The notes below the pieces were generated by a model. It searched no databases. It was not told where the DNA came from and was given only the letters and a program-made list of their open reading frames with translations. DNA of 64,000 bases, from positions 4,795 through 68,794 of the forward strand of contig CBFHPW010000012.1 in the NCBI GenBank assembly GCA_965657945.1, written 5' to 3'. Positions 44,846-54,801 of this stretch are shown in pieces. This DNA is from CAJJDF01 sp965657945 (GTDB taxonomy: Bacteria; Bacteroidota; Bacteroidia; Flavobacteriales_D; CAJJDF01). The translations under genes were made by a program, and so were the position numbers. The stretch's first letter is position 1; each line of letters starts with the position of its first letter.

Positions 44846-47386
44846 TTAACGTTCTATATGATTTTTGAATCTGAGCAATAAGGATGGAAGTAAAACTAAG
44901 TTACACAACATAGCTACTAACAGGGTAATTGAAACCAAAATTCCTAATGCTTGGGTACCTCCATAACTTGAAGCAATGAAAATGGAAAAGCCAAAAAACA
45001 AAATAATGGAGGTGTAAAACATACTGACGCCCGTTTCGCGCAAGGCGTTGTACACTGCCACACCTATATCCTTGTTGTGTAATTTTAGCTCTTGCTTAAA
45101 CTTGGCTAAAAAATGGATTGCATCATCTACTGCAATACCCAGGGATATACTAAACACCAAAATAGTGGATGGTTTTAGGTCTACGCCAAAGTATCCCATG
45201 AGGCCGGCAGTAAATAGGAGTGGGATAATATTGGAAATAATTGAAATTAATACAATCCAAAAAGAGCGGAAGAGGAAAGCCATCAGTAGCGCAATTCCGA
45301 TAATCGCAAACATCAAACTAATGAGTAAGTTAATAATTAAATACTTGGTTCCTTTGGCAAATGGAACGGTAAATCCTGTCACTTGATTGCCTATATAAGT
45401 ATAATCAATCGCTGCATTCAGCCCCTTCAAATCGGTTGATACGATTTCCTGGTAGTTCAGTCCATTCATATCGTACTCATCGTATTTATCGGAATTGATT
45501 TCTCTCAGATGAGCAAGGTAGGCAAACTCAACATAAGGAAATTCAGCCAATAACGAATCTAGGTAAGCCTCGCTTTCTTCTTTTTCAGTCGATTCAATTT
45601 TTGCCAATATCCTAGAGATTTCTTTTTTATCGGGGTTTAATATTTCATCAACTTCTGGTTTCACCTTCTCGATTAAGCTATCTAGTTTATCTACGCCCAT
45701 GTCATAAATTTGCGAAGTAATTCTAGTTTTTGTACCCGAAGAATCCATAAACATATTGAGCGAAATTCCTACAGTTGTGATGGTATCTTCTTCTAGTTTT
45801 CTGGCTATTTTTCTCAAATACTTGGTCTCAGGAATTTGGTAATCGCTTGGTGCTCCTTTGTAAATTACGGATTGATTTACGAATTTAAGCGCATCTACAA
45901 GCGAGGTTGTTCGCGATACTACCGGATAGGATTCTAAATAGCGTTGAACACTATCTATTTTTTCTAGTACGTTTCTTCTAAATCGATTTCTTTTGTTCTT
46001 TACATCCAATACAATCTCAAAAGGCATTGTTCCCGCCAAGTGATCTTGAAACATGACTAAATCCGTTTTCACTTTATCTCCATTTGGCAAATCATCTACC
46101 ATTTTACCCGAAGGTTTCAAGAAAGTAATTCCATAAACACAAATGATCACAACAATTGCCGTAACCCTAAATACCAATTTCTTTTTGTGTCTCACGGTAT
46201 GTCTCAAAATAGATAGGAGCTTTCCTATCCAGTTCTTCTCTAGGTGCTTCATGTGCCTTTTTTTTGGCGGATTCAGGAAACTAAATAAGATAGGAATAAG
46301 AACAGTTGTAAGAAGAAACAGCAAAATGATACTAAAAAATGCAACAGAACCGAATTCGAACAACAACATGCTATTTGTAAAAATAAAAGTTCCAAAACCA
46401 AATGCAGTCGTAACATTCGTCAGAAAGGTGATGTGGCCAATTTTTTTAATTACATTTTTCAATGCATATTCTTTGTCCTGAGAGTCTAAATAAAGTTGCT
46501 GATATTTATTGATAAGGTATACACAATTGGGAATCCCAATTACGATAATTAGAGGAGGTAGCAACCCCATAATAACAGTAAGTTTATACCCATAAATCCC
46601 CACAATTCCCATTGTCCAAGTAACACCAATCAACACAATAAGTACTGAGATTGCAACCACCCTTACTGAACGAAAGAAGAAAAAGAGAACAAGGACTGTG
46701 GCAAGTAGTGAAAGCATCATGAACTTGGCTAACTCAGATCTAATTTTCAACATATTTGTTGCCCTAATAAACGGCAAACCGGTGTAATAAAATTCTCCTT
46801 GAAACTCATTTTCGAATTTCGATCCAATTGTTCTGATCTCCTCAACAAATCTGCCTCTCTCTTTGGAGTTAAAGAATTCTGAATTTACCATGAGCATCAT
46901 GGCGTGAAAATTCTCTTTGTCATTAAAGACCGTTCCTTTGTAAAAAGGCAAAGTTCTGATTTTCTTCTTGATAACCTCTAATTCCGCCAGGCTTTCAATT
47001 TTATTGGGCGAAATAGGAACTATGGCAAATGGGGCAGTGCTATCCAGCTTCTCAATCGTGTAAAAATTGGCTTCTGAAAAGGAAGAGTCTATCCCCTGAA
47101 CTCGCGAAAGTTCATTTCCTAATTCTTTCCATTTATTAAATTTCTCAACCGAATAAAATTCAGGATCTTGTACACCTATCAGAATATTAAACCCATCATT
47201 CCCAAACATCTCCTTAAACTCCTCGTAGGCAACATTGTCTGGATGGTCTTGGGGAAGCAGTTTGGGCATTTCATAATCGAGCTCTACTGTAGTGGCATAG
47301 TAACCAAAAAATGAAGTGATTATAGCTAAAACCAATAAGATTATTATTCTAAAATTTAGTATAAAATGTGCAAGTTTTTCTCCCAA
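44846..47386 (-). CDS. RND-superfamily (MMPL/patched-like) transporter
   Basis: An 846-aa inner-membrane protein with duplicated architecture: one membrane helix, a large periplasmic loop (~40-210), five helices (~215-385 including SVLIVLIGVTWTMGIVGIYG), a second loop (~430-670) and five more helices. The sterol-sensing-like core GVDLKPSTILVFSISLGIAV, DDAIHFLAKF is present with its acidic residues. Such pumps move hydrophobic substrates, for example lipids. It is in an operon with lnt, which suggests an envelope-lipid role, but this is inference. Confidence 0.88.
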   Translation of the reverse strand: MGEKLAHFILNFRIIILLVLAIITSFFGYYATTVELDYEMPKLLPQDHPDNVAYEEFKEMFGNDGFNILIGVQDPEFYSVEKFNKWKELGNELSRVQGIDSSFSEANFYTIEKLDSTAPFAIVPISPNKIESLAELEVIKKKIRTLPFYKGTVFNDKENFHAMMLMVNSEFFNSKERGRFVEEIRTIGSKFENEFQGEFYYTGLPFIRATNMLKIRSELAKFMMLSLLATVLVLFFFFRSVRVVAISVLIVLIGVTWTMGIVGIYGYKLTVIMGLLPPLIIVIGIPNCVYLINKYQQLYLDSQDKEYALKNVIKKIGHITFLTNVTTAFGFGTFIFTNSMLLFEFGSVAFFSIILLFLLTTVLIPILFSFLNPPKKRHMKHLEKNWIGKLLSILRHTVRHKKKLVFRVTAIVVIICVYGITFLKPSGKMVDDLPNGDKVKTDLVMFQDHLAGTMPFEIVLDVKNKRNRFRRNVLEKIDSVQRYLESYPVVSRTTSLVDALKFVNQSVIYKGAPSDYQIPETKYLRKIARKLEEDTITTVGISLNMFMDSSGTKTRITSQIYDMGVDKLDSLIEKVKPEVDEILNPDKKEISRILAKIESTEKEESEAYLDSLLAEFPYVEFAYLAHLREINSDKYDEYDMNGLNYQEIVSTDLKGLNAAIDYTYIGNQVTGFTVPFAKGTKYLIINLLISLMFAIIGIALLMAFLFRSFWIVLISIISNIIPLLFTAGLMGYFGVDLKPSTILVFSISLGIAVDDAIHFLAKFKQELKLHNKDIGVAVYNALRETGVSMFYTSIILFFGFSIFIASSYGGTQALGILVSITLLVAMLCNLVLLPSLLLRFKNHIER

Positions 47387-47413
47387 AATTCTTTTTTATA
47401 AAATTAATAAAAA

Positions 47414-47443
47414 AATGGCTAACCTTTTACAAAGCTAGCCATT
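47414..47443 (-). terminator. Terminator of the coiled-coil gene
   Basis: Arms AATGGCTA / TAGCCATT (47414-47421 and 47436-47443), followed on the minus strand by TTTTTTA. It lies ~25 nt after the stop at 47467. Confidence 0.65.
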
Positions 47444-47466
47444 CCTTAACCGTTTCATAACCTGTA

Positions 47467-48249
47467 TTATTTCTTCAATAATTTTCCAATCATTTTTGTT
47501 ACTTCTTCATTCAACTCCTCCGCCATTTCAGCGTCTATTAAGATTCTTCCACTGTGCTCATCGTAAATGATTTTTTTTCTTGAAGCAATTTCAATTTGCC
47601 TTTGTGGTGGGATGCTGATAAATGATCCACCCGATGCACCTCTTTCCACAGGAACAACCGCTAATCCATTCTTTGCTCCTCCTCTTATTCTTTTGTAAGC
47701 TCTCAACAATCTTTCGTCAATCTTTTTTGCTTCTTTTTCAGATCTCTCTGTCAAAATAGCCTCCTCACTTTCTGTTTCAGAAATAATTTCATTCAGCTCT
47801 TTGTTCTTTTGGTCCAGTAAGTCTTGCTTCTCTTGAACTCTTGCTGTTGCCTCTTCTAGTACTTCTTTCTTACTTTCAGATTTGAATTTAAACTCTTTGA
47901 TTTTCTTTTCGCACAATTGAATCTCTAATTCTTGGAATTCAATTTCTTTCGAAAGCGAATCAAACTCTCTGTTATTTCTAACATTTCCCTGCTGCTCTTT
48001 GTATTTTTGAATAATTTCATTCGCATCTACCATCATGTTCTTCCTGTCAGATACTTTGGTATCCAACTCAGAAATCTCAGCCTCAATGTTCTCTTTTCTT
48101 ATAGTAAGTCCCTCTATTTCATCTTCCAAATCCTGAACTTCCAAAGGTAATTCACCTCTAATTGTTCTGATTTTATCAATATTCGAGTCGATTAATTGAA
48201 GTGTATAAATACCTCTTAATTTATCTTCAACTGTTTGAATTTTTTTTGC
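47467..48249 (-). CDS. Coiled-coil protein of the C4 zinc-ribbon family, zinc ligands lost
   Basis: A 260-aa protein with start MAKKIQTVEDKLRG at 48249 (the longer frame from 48291 adds non-family residues). Residues ~10-180 form a long coiled coil. The C-terminal module keeps the family pattern RGASGGSFISIPPQRQ and EHSGRILID. Relatives I know have CGGC and CxxCG there; this one has SGGS and DEHSG, so all four zinc Cys are gone. The molecular function of the family is unsettled, with a link to nucleic-acid handling proposed. Confidence 0.75.
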   Translation of the reverse strand, partial: AKKIQTVEDKLRGIYTLQLIDSNIDKIRTIRGELPLEVQDLEDEIEGLTIRKENIEAEISELDTKVSDRKNMMVDANEIIQKYKEQQGNVRNNREFDSLSKEIEFQELEIQLCEKKIKEFKFKSESKKEVLEEATARVQEKQDLLDQKNKELNEIISETESEEAILTERSEKEAKKIDERLLRAYKRIRGGAKNGLAVVPVERGASGGSFISIPPQRQIEIASRKKIIYDEHSGRILIDAEMAEELNEEVTKMIGKLLKK

Positions 48250-48396
48250 CATATCTTTTAACGTGATGTTTTTCGAACTGCAAATGTACACAATTCTTAT
48301 TTATTAACAGAGAGAAAGCGGATTGATTTTGGGATTAATTAACGTATTTTCTATACATTCCTACACTCAGATATGGATAAAATTAAGAAACAAACG

Positions 48397-48428
48397 TTGG
48401 AATTTAACTATTTTAATCCTTACATTTA
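48397..48428 (+). promoter_or_regulatory. Flavobacterial-type promoter of the metalloprotease
   Basis: TTG at 48397-48399 and TACATTTA at 48421-48428, 21 nt apart, with the ATG 45 nt further on. It resembles the consensus TTG / TAnnTTTG. Confidence 0.45.
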
Positions 48429-48472
48429 CGGCTGTCGCGGTAATGAAACCAAGACTTTTTTAAAACAAAATA

Positions 48473-50533
48473 ATGATTATAAACAGATTACAAACAACTT
48501 TTGCTTTTATACTTGCGGCTGGTTTAGCTTTGTCTCAAGGAAGCGTAGATAGAGATAAATTTTGTGCTCATGACCACGATTTATACCAAAGAATTCAAAC
48601 GGATTCAAAATTTGCAAGAGAAGTAGATTCTGTGGAACAAATTCAAAACGCCCATTTAGCTGCCTACAAAGAAAGCTCAAATAGGTCCGGAACAATTTAC
48701 TACATTCCTGTTGTGTATCATATTCTGCACGAAGGAGGAGTCGAAAATATTTCTGATGCACAAATAAAAAGTGACTTAAACGATCTAAATGATTCTTACA
48801 GAAAAAGGAATGCAAATGTCAATGCAGTCAACCCTGCTTTTCAAGGTATTTCTGCCGATGTAGAAATAGAGTTTCGTTTAGCTCAAAAGAAAAATGACGG
48901 AACCTGCTTTAGCGGAATTACAAGAACTTACTCTTCTGCAACCAACACAGGTGGCAATGCGGCAGCCGATGCAGTAAAATTAGCGCACGGAGATTTTCCA
49001 GGAAACAAATACATGAATATTTATATTGCCAAGGATATTGGAGGTGCGGCCGGTTATACATACCGACCTGGCCCTCCTTTTTATTCCGATATGAGAAATG
49101 GAATACATGTATTACACACATACGTAGGAAACATAGGAACTTCTTCACAAACGGGATACAACACAACGCTTGCTCACGAAGCAGGACATTGGCTTAATTT
49201 AGCTCACCTTTGGGGAAATTCGAACAACCCTGGCCTAGCATCGAACTGCTCAGGAGATGATGGGATATCAGATACGCCAAATAGCATTGGCTGGACTTTT
49301 TGTAACACAGCAGGAGTTTCTTGCGGTACTCTTGACAACGTAGAAAACATTATGGAATACTCTTATTGCTCTAAAATGTTTACAAATGGACAAAGAACAA
49401 GAATGCGGGCGGCTGCAACCTCGGTAATTGGTGGAAGAAACAATTTGATAACGGCAGGAAATCATTCAGCAACAGGAATATTCGATGACATTATTTGTAG
49501 CGCTGACTTTGAAGCAGAAAATGAATCTGTTTGTCAAAATACACCTATCCAATTTTATGATAACTCTTACCACAATCCGACTAGCTGGTCATGGAGTTTC
49601 CCTGGTGGAACACCTTCTTCCTCTAATTTAGAAAACCCGGTTGTCACCTACAGTAGCCCTGGCAGACACAATGTTTCTTTAACAGTGACTAACGCTAGTG
49701 GAACTAAAACGGTTACGAGAACTCAGTACATGAGAGTTTTACCAGCTTGGGGATTAGCGTTGCCCTATTCTGAGGGTTTTGAGGGAAGTGTCACTCAATT
49801 TGAGGATAGCTGGGAAACAATCGCTAATGATACGAATTCTTGGTCATTGAATTCAGCTAATTTTAGTGGTTCCAATAGTGCTATGCTAAGAAATTATTCA
49901 ATCAGCGATGGATTAGAAAGTGAGATTATCAGCCCATCACTTAACTTGACCGGCAATACCGCTGTGAATATTTCGTTTAAATACGCGTACGCTAGAAAAA
50001 CTAACTCGACCGGTGAGTCCGTTCAATTCTTGATTTCAAATAATTGTGGAGCCAGTTGGGTAATAGCGAGAGGATTAAACCCGACTGCTGCTTCTACCAA
50101 CTCAGAGTTTTTTCCCGCTTCCAATCAATGGGGAAATCAAAACATTTCAATAAATAATTCATTTTTCACTTCGAATTTCAGGTTTAAGATAAAAGTAATT
50201 AACGGGAATGGTAACAACTTTTTTATTGATGACATTAATATCAACAACACAGTAGGAATGGAAGAAATAGAGGGATTGACTAATCTTAGTCTCTATCCAA
50301 ATCCGATGAACGATCGAGCAACCATAGCGCTTAGTCTAAGTAAAGAAAGTAAAGTGAATGTTCAGTTATTAAATACATTAGGGCAAACTATTCAAAACAT
50401 TTCGAACAAGGCACCACTGAGCCAAGGTGAGCACACAATGGTGGTTGAAAAAGGTAATTTATCGCCTGGAGTTTATTTCTTATCGGTGGAGCTGGACGGA
50501 AATAGAAAAATAGAAAAACTCATCATTCAATAA
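48473..50533 (+). CDS. Secreted M43 (pappalysin-like) zinc metalloprotease with PKD and sorting domain
   Basis: A 686-aa secreted protease: signal peptide (~1-22), propeptide-like region, a catalytic domain with the zinc motif HEAGHWLNLAHLWG (~236) and Met-turn NIMEYSYC, a PKD domain (~340-420: WSFPGGTPSSSNLENPVVTY, SPGRHNVSLTVTN), a beta-sandwich domain (~430-590) and a type A C-terminal sorting domain (~605-686: LSLYPNPMNDRATIAL, SPGVYFLSVELD). It is probably exported by the SprA pathway and digests extracellular proteins. Confidence 0.93.
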   Translation: MIINRLQTTFAFILAAGLALSQGSVDRDKFCAHDHDLYQRIQTDSKFAREVDSVEQIQNAHLAAYKESSNRSGTIYYIPVVYHILHEGGVENISDAQIKSDLNDLNDSYRKRNANVNAVNPAFQGISADVEIEFRLAQKKNDGTCFSGITRTYSSATNTGGNAAADAVKLAHGDFPGNKYMNIYIAKDIGGAAGYTYRPGPPFYSDMRNGIHVLHTYVGNIGTSSQTGYNTTLAHEAGHWLNLAHLWGNSNNPGLASNCSGDDGISDTPNSIGWTFCNTAGVSCGTLDNVENIMEYSYCSKMFTNGQRTRMRAAATSVIGGRNNLITAGNHSATGIFDDIICSADFEAENESVCQNTPIQFYDNSYHNPTSWSWSFPGGTPSSSNLENPVVTYSSPGRHNVSLTVTNASGTKTVTRTQYMRVLPAWGLALPYSEGFEGSVTQFEDSWETIANDTNSWSLNSANFSGSNSAMLRNYSISDGLESEIISPSLNLTGNTAVNISFKYAYARKTNSTGESVQFLISNNCGASWVIARGLNPTAASTNSEFFPASNQWGNQNISINNSFFTSNFRFKIKVINGNGNNFFIDDININNTVGMEEIEGLTNLSLYPNPMNDRATIALSLSKESKVNVQLLNTLGQTIQNISNKAPLSQGEHTMVVEKGNLSPGVYFLSVELDGNRKIEKLIIQ

Positions 50534-50552
50534 CCATTTTTTTAAGCAACAA

Positions 50553-50583
50553 AAAAGCCGATTGGGTTCCAATCGGCTTTTTT
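50553..50583 (+). terminator. Rho-independent terminator (likely bidirectional)
   Basis: Arms AAAAGCCGATT / AATCGGCTTTT around the loop gggttcc, with A and T runs outside. It lies between the converging metalloprotease and mini-protein genes. Confidence 0.85.
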
Positions 50584-50600
50584 ATTGTCTTGTAAGTTTA

Positions 50601-50783
50601 TTATGATTCAAATACTTCTAGGATAACGTCTTTGTATAAATGACCGAACTGGGCCAAACACCATACTTTGAGAATCAAAGCATCCTTTGGTTTTAGCCAT
50701 CTTTTGGCCTTTTGCAATTCTTTTTTAAATAAATACTTGTCGAAACTTATTTTACCTAGAACAGTTTTACAAAATTCTAACAT
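50601..50783 (-). CDS. Small soluble protein of unknown function
   Basis: A 60-aa protein opening MLEFCKTVLGKISFDKYLFK and rich in Lys, with amphipathic helices (KELQKAKRWLKPKDALILKV). I believe similar short proteins are widespread in Bacteroidota, but I cannot name a family. It has no signal peptide. It is convergent with the metalloprotease and 108 nt downstream of gltX on the same strand, so it may be co-transcribed with it. Confidence 0.7.
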   Translation of the reverse strand: MLEFCKTVLGKISFDKYLFKKELQKAKRWLKPKDALILKVWCLAQFGHLYKDVILEVFES

Positions 50784-50890
50784 GACTTTATTTTTTTTTG
50801 ATTACACTTAAAATTACGTCTAAAAAAATAAAATATTGCTGCCATTTAACGAAAGTTATCAAATTTTAACAATTGAAAAAAACATCTTAA

Positions 50891-52402
50891 TTATCTCATC
50901 TTTACTAGACCTTGTTTCAGTCTGTTTAGTGTTTCTTCCTTCCCTAGGATCGCGGCAATTTGAAACATAGAAGGTCCCATTCCTTTCCCAGTTACGAGCA
51001 CTCTGAAATTCGGCAACACAGCTCCCATCCCAAGTTCATTTTCCGAAAGATAAGTTTTGAATGCAGTCTCCACGTTTTCAGTCGAGAACTCTTGAATTTT
51101 ATCAAATTTCTCAATCATTGCTTCAATAATGGCAGGAGTTCCTTCTTTCCATTTTTTCTTGATGGTTTTTTCATCAAAAGTAGTTGGGGGTTGAAAATAA
51201 AAGTCATCTTCAGTCATGTCGGCTACAAATACAGCTCTTTCCTTCAACAGTTCTGTTACTTTTACCAAGTAGTCATCTTCCACTTTAAAACTTAGTATCG
51301 GTTTCAGCAGTACTGCCAATTCCTCATTGGATTTCATCCTCAAAAACTGTTCGTTGTACCACTTCGTTTTTACAGGGTCAAATTTTGCTCCTGATTTCCC
51401 TACTCTTTCCAATGAAAAAGCTTGAATCAACTCTTCCAAACTAAATAATTCTTGCTCAGTTCCCGGATTCCAACCCAAGAAAGCGAGCATATTAACAAAT
51501 GCTTCTTTGAAATATCCGTCTTCTCGATACCCAGCAGAAATTTCTCCACTAGCGGGATCTTTCCACTCAAGAGGAAACACTGGAAATCCTCCTTTCACGC
51601 CATCTCTTTTGCTTAATTTACCTTTTCCGTCTGGCTTTAATATAAGAGGTAAATGAGCAAACTTTGGCATGGTATCTTCCCAGCCAAGATACTTATATAA
51701 CAAAACATGAAGTGGGGCACTTGGCAACCACTCTTCTCCTCTAATCACGTGCGTAATTTGCATCAAATGATCATCTACAATATTGGCTAAGTGGTAAGTT
51801 GGCAATCCATCAGATTTGTACAGAACTTTATCATCCATGTTGGCCGTGTTTACAACTACCCATCCTCTAATTTCATCGTAAAATCGCACCTCTTCGTTTC
51901 TCGGTAATTTCATCCGAATAACATACGGTTCTCCACTTTCTATTCTTTGAGCTACTTCGTCTGCAGACAAACTTGTTGAGTTTTTCAAATATTGCCTCGT
52001 AATTGCATCATACGCGAAAGTTTTCCCTTCTTTTTGACTTCTTTCTCTCGCTTCGGTCAATTCTTCCGAAGTATCAAAAGCGTAATAAGCTTTGTCATTT
52101 TCCAGTAAGAAATCTGCATATTCTTTGTACAAATGCATTCTTTCACTTTGCTTGTAAGGTCCGTATTCTCCGCCTACACCTTGACCTTCATTGTGAGGGA
52201 TTCCTGCCCACTTGAGCGACTCTATCACATACTCTTCGGCACCTTCTACAAATCTCTTTTGATCCGTATCTTCTATTCTCAAGATAAAATCACCTCCGTG
52301 TTTCTTGGCAAATAAATAATTGAACAACGCTGTTCTTACTCCTCCAATATGCAATGGCCCTGTTGGACTTGGCGCAAATCTTACTCTTACTTTTTCTGAC
52401 AT
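50891..52402 (-). CDS. gltX: Glutamyl-tRNA synthetase
   Basis: A 503-aa class I aminoacyl-tRNA synthetase. The HIGH-like motif is FAPSPTGPLHIGGVRTALF (~8-26), GEEWLPSAP follows, and the KMSKS-like motif is KLSKRDG (~270). The anticodon-binding domain is C-terminal. Its length is normal. With gatA present, the cell may make Gln-tRNA or Asn-tRNA indirectly, but which cannot be settled here. Confidence 0.96.
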   Translation of the reverse strand: MSEKVRVRFAPSPTGPLHIGGVRTALFNYLFAKKHGGDFILRIEDTDQKRFVEGAEEYVIESLKWAGIPHNEGQGVGGEYGPYKQSERMHLYKEYADFLLENDKAYYAFDTSEELTEARERSQKEGKTFAYDAITRQYLKNSTSLSADEVAQRIESGEPYVIRMKLPRNEEVRFYDEIRGWVVVNTANMDDKVLYKSDGLPTYHLANIVDDHLMQITHVIRGEEWLPSAPLHVLLYKYLGWEDTMPKFAHLPLILKPDGKGKLSKRDGVKGGFPVFPLEWKDPASGEISAGYREDGYFKEAFVNMLAFLGWNPGTEQELFSLEELIQAFSLERVGKSGAKFDPVKTKWYNEQFLRMKSNEELAVLLKPILSFKVEDDYLVKVTELLKERAVFVADMTEDDFYFQPPTTFDEKTIKKKWKEGTPAIIEAMIEKFDKIQEFSTENVETAFKTYLSENELGMGAVLPNFRVLVTGKGMGPSMFQIAAILGKEETLNRLKQGLVKMR

Positions 52403-52573
52403 GTTTTTTGTCTTTTATAGGTTCCCAAGATGATTGGGATAAATTGATTTAAACTTTAATTTTCGTTCTTTCCTCGAAATATTTATGCAGCAGTACTTCT
52501 TTATAAAATTCCTCAAACTAATTCACTTTTCATTTTGTATTTCAACAAAAACGGCCTAATTATCTGTTCAAGC

Positions 52574-53635
52574 CTACTTCACACGACTCATTTTCATGGC
52601 TTTCAACATCCAAGTCGGCAAGCTTTTTTCTGGGTTTCTTTTCTTTAGATTGATGTACCACCCAATTTTTTTCATCAAAGGGACTTTATGGGTTTCTACA
52701 AACTCAATTAAAGCGCCATCAGGATCTTCGATATACGAAAATCTTCCAGCAGCTTCTCCCATATCAAACGAATTATCACTATCCACGGTAAATGGAAAAC
52801 CAGCTAATTTACAATCCTTCTTGAGCAGCTCCATTCGTTGTACATCAAAACACAAATGAATAAATCCCCAGTCACCCCAAAATCTGTTTTCAAATATCTT
52901 TCTTGGGTTCCCTCCAATTTCCTGAACCAATTCGATGGTTGTGGGGCCAAGTAACTTTGCAAAAGCTCCTACTCTCGGTTTCTTGTGCGACAATTGTACT
53001 CTTCTGAAGGTTTTACCGCCAGAGGGTAAACCTTTGAAACATGAGAATTCGGCCGTTTCATCAAAATCGATTGTTTCATAGCCTAATACATCTCGGTATA
53101 ATTTTAATGATTTTTCAATATCAGAAACTCCTAAGATTGCTCCAGCCACTCCACCAGTTTTTGCTGGATGTTTCGTGTCCACAAAAAATTCTTTTCCTTC
53201 TACTACATTAAAAATATTTCCGTTGGGGTCTTTCACAAAAAAGTTTTCCTGCCCCACAGGGTTTTGGGTGATATCTCCCAAAATTTCTACGCCTTTTTTA
53301 TTCAAGTAATTGAACGTTGCTTTTACATCTCTTGATTTGATTTTACAGCTATAAATCCCTAAGTCACCTAACTGGATATCGAATTCGGCTTTCTCTGTGT
53401 TTCGACTGGTATATTGCCAAATTTCGAAACCCCCTCCACTTTCCATACTCAGAGCAAGCGTAGCTGTTCTGCTCTGAACCTTGTCTCCAGTATACTTAGT
53501 CATTAAAGGAGCTTCAGCTGCCTCTTCAAACACTTTAATATCCATACCAAACATTTCACGGTACCAAGCAAACATTTTTTCTACGTCTGGTACTCCAATT
53601 CCCATCTGTTGAATTCCACTGATAATTTTTTCCAT
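52574..53635 (-). CDS. Protein with two VOC (glyoxalase/dioxygenase-like) domains
   Basis: A 353-aa protein with two vicinal-oxygen-chelate domains (~5-125 and ~160-320). Each has the betaalphabetabetabeta pattern (QMGIGVPDVEKMFAWYREM; VSDIEKSLKLYRDVLGY), ending FVKDPNGNIFNVVEG and YIEDPDGALIEFVE. The terminal Glu of each half could bind metal, and the second half also shows His in FIHLCFD. Two-domain VOC proteins include glyoxalases and extradiol dioxygenases. Substrate unknown; no pathway genes adjoin it. Confidence 0.82.
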   Translation of the reverse strand: MEKIISGIQQMGIGVPDVEKMFAWYREMFGMDIKVFEEAAEAPLMTKYTGDKVQSRTATLALSMESGGGFEIWQYTSRNTEKAEFDIQLGDLGIYSCKIKSRDVKATFNYLNKKGVEILGDITQNPVGQENFFVKDPNGNIFNVVEGKEFFVDTKHPAKTGGVAGAILGVSDIEKSLKLYRDVLGYETIDFDETAEFSCFKGLPSGGKTFRRVQLSHKKPRVGAFAKLLGPTTIELVQEIGGNPRKIFENRFWGDWGFIHLCFDVQRMELLKKDCKLAGFPFTVDSDNSFDMGEAAGRFSYIEDPDGALIEFVETHKVPLMKKIGWYINLKKRNPEKSLPTWMLKAMKMSRVK

Positions 53636-53730
53636 AGTGCTTTGAATTTGGTGGCAAAGATAGTGTTTTGTCGAGGATAATACAATCCCATAAAAAAAGA
53701 AAATGCTTACCTTGTGGGTAGATTATTTCC

Positions 53731-54750
53731 ATGACACAACCACTCGTATCCATCCTTATTCCTTTTTTTAATGAAGAGGCATTTATCAAAAATGCTATTC
53801 AGTCTTGTTTGAATCAGACCTATAAGAACATTGAGATTATTTTAGTAGATGATTTCTCTACAGATAGATCTGTCGAAATCATTCAGTCCTTTCATTCCAA
53901 CAAAATCAAATTAGCAAAAGGGAACGAGAAGGGAGTTGGCTTTGCCCGCAACAAAGCGCTTGAATTAATGACTGGACACTATTGTGCTTTCCTGGATGCT
54001 GATGATCAATTAGCTCCGGAATTTGTGGAGGTATGTCTTCAAAAACTTATTGAGTTTAATTGTGACATTGCAGTTTTTGGCACCAAAGTATTTAATACGG
54101 AAGGTGAAGAAATCACAAAAAAGAAAAATGAAAGTACTCAAATAATTTCTGGACCGGAAGCATTACTCACTATGTATTCCTATGAGATTATTCCGTCTGT
54201 TTGGGGAAAGCTTTTTTCTGTCAACTTACTAAGTAATCAAAAGTTTTCAGTTGGCTTTGTATTCGAGGACAAACCATTTATGGTGGAATTATTCTTAAAA
54301 ACCAAACAGGTATTTGTGGGATCAAGCAACCTATACCTCCATTATGCAAATCCAAATTCGATCACGAGAAGCACTCTTACTGCGAAACGGATCTCCGATA
54401 GCACGACCTCCTTTTTCAAAGAATTAGAAACGCTTGTTTCGTCAAACCAAGATAGAGAAACTTTGCGCCTATCGTTTGTTTATCAACTCAACATCATGGT
54501 CGATATTTTTTTGATGATTTGGATGGATAGAAAAGTTATTCCAAAAAGAGACATTTTTTCAATATTCCACAGAGATTTAGCTAAAATCAACAGAGAAGCC
54601 AGCAAACATTCCGTTGCGTTTTCCGTCAAAAGAAATCTACTTCTAAAGATCTTAACTGGTTCAAGAATCATTGGTGCCAGAATTCCTTTTCTTGTGCTAA
54701 AAAACTACTATCGAACTCAATATAATTTCATCAAAAACATAAAGAAATAA
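53731..54750 (+). CDS. Family 2 glycosyltransferase
   Basis: A 339-aa GT-A fold enzyme: N-terminal nucleotide-sugar domain PLVSILIPFFNEEAFIKNAI, LVDDFSTDRSVEII and the metal-binding DADD in CAFLDADDQLAPEF, with later acidic residues (FEDKPF). The C-terminal ~130 residues are basic and may contact the membrane. It probably adds sugar to a surface polysaccharide or LPS; no other sugar genes adjoin it. It is divergent from the VOC gene. Confidence 0.9.
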   Translation: MTQPLVSILIPFFNEEAFIKNAIQSCLNQTYKNIEIILVDDFSTDRSVEIIQSFHSNKIKLAKGNEKGVGFARNKALELMTGHYCAFLDADDQLAPEFVEVCLQKLIEFNCDIAVFGTKVFNTEGEEITKKKNESTQIISGPEALLTMYSYEIIPSVWGKLFSVNLLSNQKFSVGFVFEDKPFMVELFLKTKQVFVGSSNLYLHYANPNSITRSTLTAKRISDSTTSFFKELETLVSSNQDRETLRLSFVYQLNIMVDIFLMIWMDRKVIPKRDIFSIFHRDLAKINREASKHSVAFSVKRNLLLKILTGSRIIGARIPFLVLKNYYRTQYNFIKNIKK

Positions 54751-54780
54751 AAAAGGTGGACACTTTCGTGTCCACCTTTT
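54751..54780. terminator. Bidirectional terminator
   Basis: Arms AAAAGGTGGACAC / GTGTCCACCTTTT around the loop TTTC, placed between the converging glycosyltransferase and DUF3127 genes. Confidence 0.9.
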
Positions 54781-54801
54781 TAGATGATTTGTTTGGGTTA
54801 C

